Part shown: one piece after another, positions 61,399 through 64,000 of the stretch
Layout: each line of letters begins with the position of its first letter
How positions within the stretch are numbered: the stretch's first letter is position 1
Source: Paracoccaceae bacterium
Lineage (GTDB): Bacteria > Pseudomonadota > Alphaproteobacteria > Rhodobacterales > Rhodobacteraceae
Assembly (NCBI GenBank): GCA_020622085.1
Contig: JAHRYM010000001.1
Location: forward strand, 1,640,147-1,704,146
Reading direction: 5' to 3'
DNA: 64,000 nt
Notes under the pieces: model-generated
What the model was told of the DNA's origin: nothing
The model's database searches: none
The model's input: only the letters and a program-made list of their open reading frames with translations
Made by a program: the position numbers and the translations under genes

Positions 61399-63188
61399 CC
61401 ACGGCGACCGCGCCATTGCTTCCGGCGGGCACAGACCCGGCGGAAGTGGTCCTTGCCGTGCGCGGCCTGCAGGTGGCCGCGCGGTCCGACAGCGGTCTGA
61501 TGCCGCTGATCGAGGATCTTTCCTTCGACCTGCGGCGCGGCGAAACGCTTGCCATCGCCGGGGAAAGCGGCTCGGGGAAGTCGATCACGGCGCTGGCCTG
61601 CATGGGGCTCTTGCCGCAACCGGCCGTCCGGGTGACCGGCGGCACGATCCGGCTGGGCGATACCGAACTGACCGGCCTGCCCGAGGCGCGGATGCAGCGG
61701 ATCCGTGGCGCGCGCATCGCCATGATCTTTCAGGAACCGATGACGGCGCTCAACCCGGTGATGACCATCGGCCGGCAACTGACCGAAGCGATCCGGGCGC
61801 ATGAGCCGCTGGGGCTGGCCGCTGCGCGCACCCGCACGATCGAGGCGATACGGGCGGTGCGCATCTCGCAGCCCGAACGGCGGCTGGCCCAATACCCGCA
61901 CGAACTGTCGGGCGGGATGCGCCAGCGGGTGATGATCGCCATGGCGCTGGCGCTCCGGCCCGACGTGCTGATCGCGGACGAGCCGACGACGGCTCTAGAT
62001 GTGACCGTCCAGCGCGAGGTGCTCGACCTCTTGCGCGACCTGCAGCGCGAGTTGTCGACGGCGGTGATCCTGATCACCCATGACATGGGCGTGGTGGCCG
62101 AAATGGCCGACCGGGTGATCGTCATGCGCCGTGGCCGCGTCGTGGAAACTGCGCCGACGGCCAGCCTTTTTGCCGCGCCGCAGGACGACTATACCCGGCA
62201 ACTGCTGGCCGCCGTTCCCCGGATTGGCGCCGGGCAGGCCCGCCCGGCGCAAGGCAGCCCCCTGCCCGACGGCGGCGATACGCTTGTGCGGATGACCGAT
62301 GTCTCGGTGCGCTTTCCGGTGCGGCAGGGGGTCTTCGGCCGCCTGCACGCCCGGGTCCATGCCGTCGAAAAGGTATCGCTCGACATTCGGCGAGGCGAGA
62401 CGCTGGCGCTGGTCGGCGAAAGCGGCTGCGGCAAGTCGACCATCGCCCGGGCGCTGGTCGGGCTGGTGCCGCACGAGGGCCGGATCGAGGTCGGCGGCAA
62501 GGCGCTCGCCGATCTGGGCAGGGCCGCGACCAAGGCGCTGCGGCGCGATCTGCAGATCGTGTTCCAGGATCCGATGGCGGCGCTCGATGCGCGGATGACG
62601 GTGGGCGAGCTGATCCGCGAACCCCTTGTCATCCACGGGATCGGCACGCCCGATGAACAGCGTGCCCGCGTGCGCGACCTGCTGGAGCGTGTGGACCTGC
62701 CGGCTTTGGCCGCCAATCGCTACCCGCACCAGTTTTCCGGCGGGCAGCGCCAGCGGATCTGCATTGCCCGCGCGCTGGCGCTGAAGCCGCGGCTGATCGT
62801 CTGCGACGAAAGCGTGGCGGCACTTGATGTCTCGATCCAGGCGCGGGTACTGGACCTTCTGCGCGATCTCCAGGCCGAGACGGGCGTGAGCTACCTGTTC
62901 ATCAGCCACGACATGGCGGTGGTCGAGAATATCTCGGACCGGGTCGCGGTGATGTATCTGGGCCAGATCGTCGAGATGGGCAGTCGCGCGCAGGTCTTCG
63001 GCGATCCGCGCCACAGTTACACCAGACGGCTGCTTGCCGCGGTGCCGGTCCCCGATCCGCAGGCCCCGCGCCGCGACATGCCCCGGCTCACGGGCGAAAT
63101 CCCGAGCCCGGTCTGGCCGATCGGCGCCGGGCCGGAACGAAAGGTGCTGGTCGACATGGGTGCGGGCCACATGGTCGCGCCGGAGTAG
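61395..63188 (+). CDS. fused double ATPase of the second ABC importer (DppD-DppF type)
   Basis: The 597-residue protein contains two complete ABC domains. The first (residues ~18-290) has [36 protein letters not shown] and [15 protein letters not shown]. The second (residues ~300-560) has [39 protein letters not shown] and LIVCDESVAALDVSIQ, where Walker B has DES in place of DEP. Each half ends with its own oligopeptide-transporter extension (DDYTRQLLAAVP; HSYTRRLLAAVP). It replaces the separate DppD and DppF subunits found in the first system. ATG 61395 overlaps the amidase stop, so it closes the operon. Confidence 0.94.
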   Translation: MTTATAPLLPAGTDPAEVVLAVRGLQVAARSDSGLMPLIEDLSFDLRRGETLAIAGESGSGKSITALACMGLLPQPAVRVTGGTIRLGDTELTGLPEARMQRIRGARIAMIFQEPMTALNPVMTIGRQLTEAIRAHEPLGLAAARTRTIEAIRAVRISQPERRLAQYPHELSGGMRQRVMIAMALALRPDVLIADEPTTALDVTVQREVLDLLRDLQRELSTAVILITHDMGVVAEMADRVIVMRRGRVVETAPTASLFAAPQDDYTRQLLAAVPRIGAGQARPAQGSPLPDGGDTLVRMTDVSVRFPVRQGVFGRLHARVHAVEKVSLDIRRGETLALVGESGCGKSTIARALVGLVPHEGRIEVGGKALADLGRAATKALRRDLQIVFQDPMAALDARMTVGELIREPLVIHGIGTPDEQRARVRDLLERVDLPALAANRYPHQFSGGQRQRICIARALALKPRLIVCDESVAALDVSIQARVLDLLRDLQAETGVSYLFISHDMAVVENISDRVAVMYLGQIVEMGSRAQVFGDPRHSYTRRLLAAVPVPDPQAPRRDMPRLTGEIPSPVWPIGAGPERKVLVDMGAGHMVAPE

Positions 63189-63224
63189 CGGAACCGGGCG
63201 CCTGCGGCATGGGCGCGGGCGCAA

Positions 63225-63240
63225 GGCGACGGGCGTCGCC
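63225..63240. terminator. hairpin in the convergent gap before thyX
   Basis: GGCGAC and GTCGCC form a perfect 6-bp stem around GGGC in the 115-base gap between the fused ATPase and thyX, which converge. There is no T-run. Confidence 0.4.
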
Positions 63241-63303
63241 ACAGGCTGTTTCCCGATGGTTTTCCGGGCGCGGAGACCAGGCCGAGGCGCAGGGCACCCG
63301 GCC

Positions 63304-64000
63304 CTACCCCCAGACCGCCTCGAATTCGCGCCACTCACCCGGCGACATGCCGGAGTTTTCGCGCGTCACGACTTCGCCCGCCAGCCGGCGTTTCAGGATA
63401 TCGACGGCACGGCCGCTGAGCGTCACCCCACCCAGGCGGTAGTCTTCAAACGCGGCATAGGCGGCGGGAACCCAGTCCCGCACGATCTGGCACACCACTT
63501 GCGCATAGGCGCGGATTTCGTATTGCGCATGGGTGTCGGCCCGCAGGCGCAGGAAATGGAACAGGTTGTGCAGGTCGGTCTTCCAGTACCATTGCGTGTA
63601 GACATTGGCGGGCAGGTTCATCCGCGCCAGTTCGCGCGCAAGGCCCTGCTTTCCCGTCGCCTCATCCGGGGTCAGCATATCTTCGTAATGGTCATAGGCG
63701 CGCGTCGCGTCGGCCTTGAGGATGTCAAGGACGCGCGCGGCCTCCTCGCCCTGCAAAAGCGCGCCGCGGCCCTGGTTGTTGACCGTCGATTGCGCCGCCA
63801 GATGTTCGGGCGCCGGGATGTAGAATTCCCGTTCAAGAATCGAATAGCGCGCCGAATATTCGTTCACGTTCGCGGTCCGGTGGCGGATCCACTGGCGGGC
63901 GACGAAGACCGGCAGCTTGACGTGGAACTTGACCTCGCACATCTCGAACGGGGTCGAGTGCCAGTGCCGCATCAGGTAGCGGATCAGGCCTTCGTCGTTT
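63304..64000 (-). CDS. thyX: flavin-dependent thymidylate synthase, N-terminus beyond window
   Basis: ThyX makes dTMP from dUMP with FAD and methylene-tetrahydrofolate, as an alternative to ThyA. The visible part (about 230 residues including the frame to the window edge) contains the ThyX signature RHRTANVNEYSARY, the segment LPANVYTQWYWKTDLHNLFH and FLRLRADTHAQYEIRAYAQV. The C-terminus ends in WREFEAVWG at 63304. An internal Met at 63970-63972 is not the start, since the frame continues through NDEGLIRYLMRHWH to 63999 and ThyX proteins are longer. Confidence 0.96.
   Translation of the reverse strand, partial: NDEGLIRYLMRHWHSTPFEMCEVKFHVKLPVFVARQWIRHRTANVNEYSARYSILEREFYIPAPEHLAAQSTVNNQGRGALLQGEEAARVLDILKADATRAYDHYEDMLTPDEATGKQGLARELARMNLPANVYTQWYWKTDLHNLFHFLRLRADTHAQYEIRAYAQVVCQIVRDWVPAAYAAFEDYRLGGVTLSGRAVDILKRRLAGEVVTRENSGMSPGEWREFEAVWG

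Overview
The window is chromosomal DNA from an alphaproteobacterium, most likely a Rhodobacterales (Rhodobacter/Paracoccaceae-like) species. The reasons are high G+C with strong third-position bias (long antisense open frames throughout), a fused ispDF gene, ccmF-ccmH next to an enoyl-CoA hydratase gene, a SufE homologue, thyX, and a dense set of Dpp/Opp-type ABC importers and LysR regulators. I see no phage, insertion sequence, integrase or CRISPR array. The few signs of turnover are two gene remnants near 5-6 kb, short tandem repeats near 34 kb, and an A+T-richer small gene at the left edge.

Layout. 0-16 kb is mostly housekeeping. It holds an OsmC-like protein, a class II amidotransferase, a DUF1330 protein and alaS (a minus-strand run ending in a clear terminator); a GMC oxidoreductase 3' remnant; a glyoxalase-family gene; a doubly broken ribbon-helix-helix gene; an EF-G paralogue with a degenerate GTPase domain; enoyl-CoA hydratase-ccmH-ccmF; the plus-strand operon ispDF-pgpA-cinA(C-terminal type); and a metallophosphoesterase followed directly by a Ser/Thr kinase fused to a universal-stress domain. 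16-29.5 kb holds a DMT transporter/LysR divergent pair, a LysR/MttB-family methyltransferase divergent pair, a tRNA-Ile(CAT), purM-purN, rnd, a lipoprotein, sufE, a TMADH-like Fe-S flavoprotein divergent from an XRE-cupin regulator (with a 21-bp palindrome between them), and a luciferase-like monooxygenase.

29.6-39.2 kb carries two consecutive RND efflux systems (adaptor-pump, cupin gene, adaptor-pump) with no outer-membrane channel gene. 39.3-48.2 kb is a cell-envelope glycan locus: an exported GH-A-like protein, a GtrB-like polyprenyl-phosphate glycosyltransferase, a GT-C membrane glycosyltransferase, GtrA, and a translationally coupled operon rfbF-rfbG-C-methyltransferase-reductase-gtrA. 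This suggests synthesis of a C-branched CDP-6-deoxyhexose, loading on a lipid carrier, flipping, and periplasmic transfer.

48.4-63.2 kb holds two divergent nutrient-import units. The minus-strand unit is an M24 (Xaa-Pro type) peptidase with a five-gene Dpp-like importer. The plus-strand unit is an AmiC-like sensor, an AmiR-like ANTAR antiterminator, two permeases, a binding protein, a formamidase/acetamidase and a fused double ATPase. Just ahead of its TTG start lies a hairpin plus T5, consistent with antitermination control. The window ends inside thyX.

The most promising under-described systems are the glycan locus, the AmiC/AmiR-controlled import-and-amidase operon with its leader attenuator, and the kinase-USP fusion paired with a phosphoesterase.
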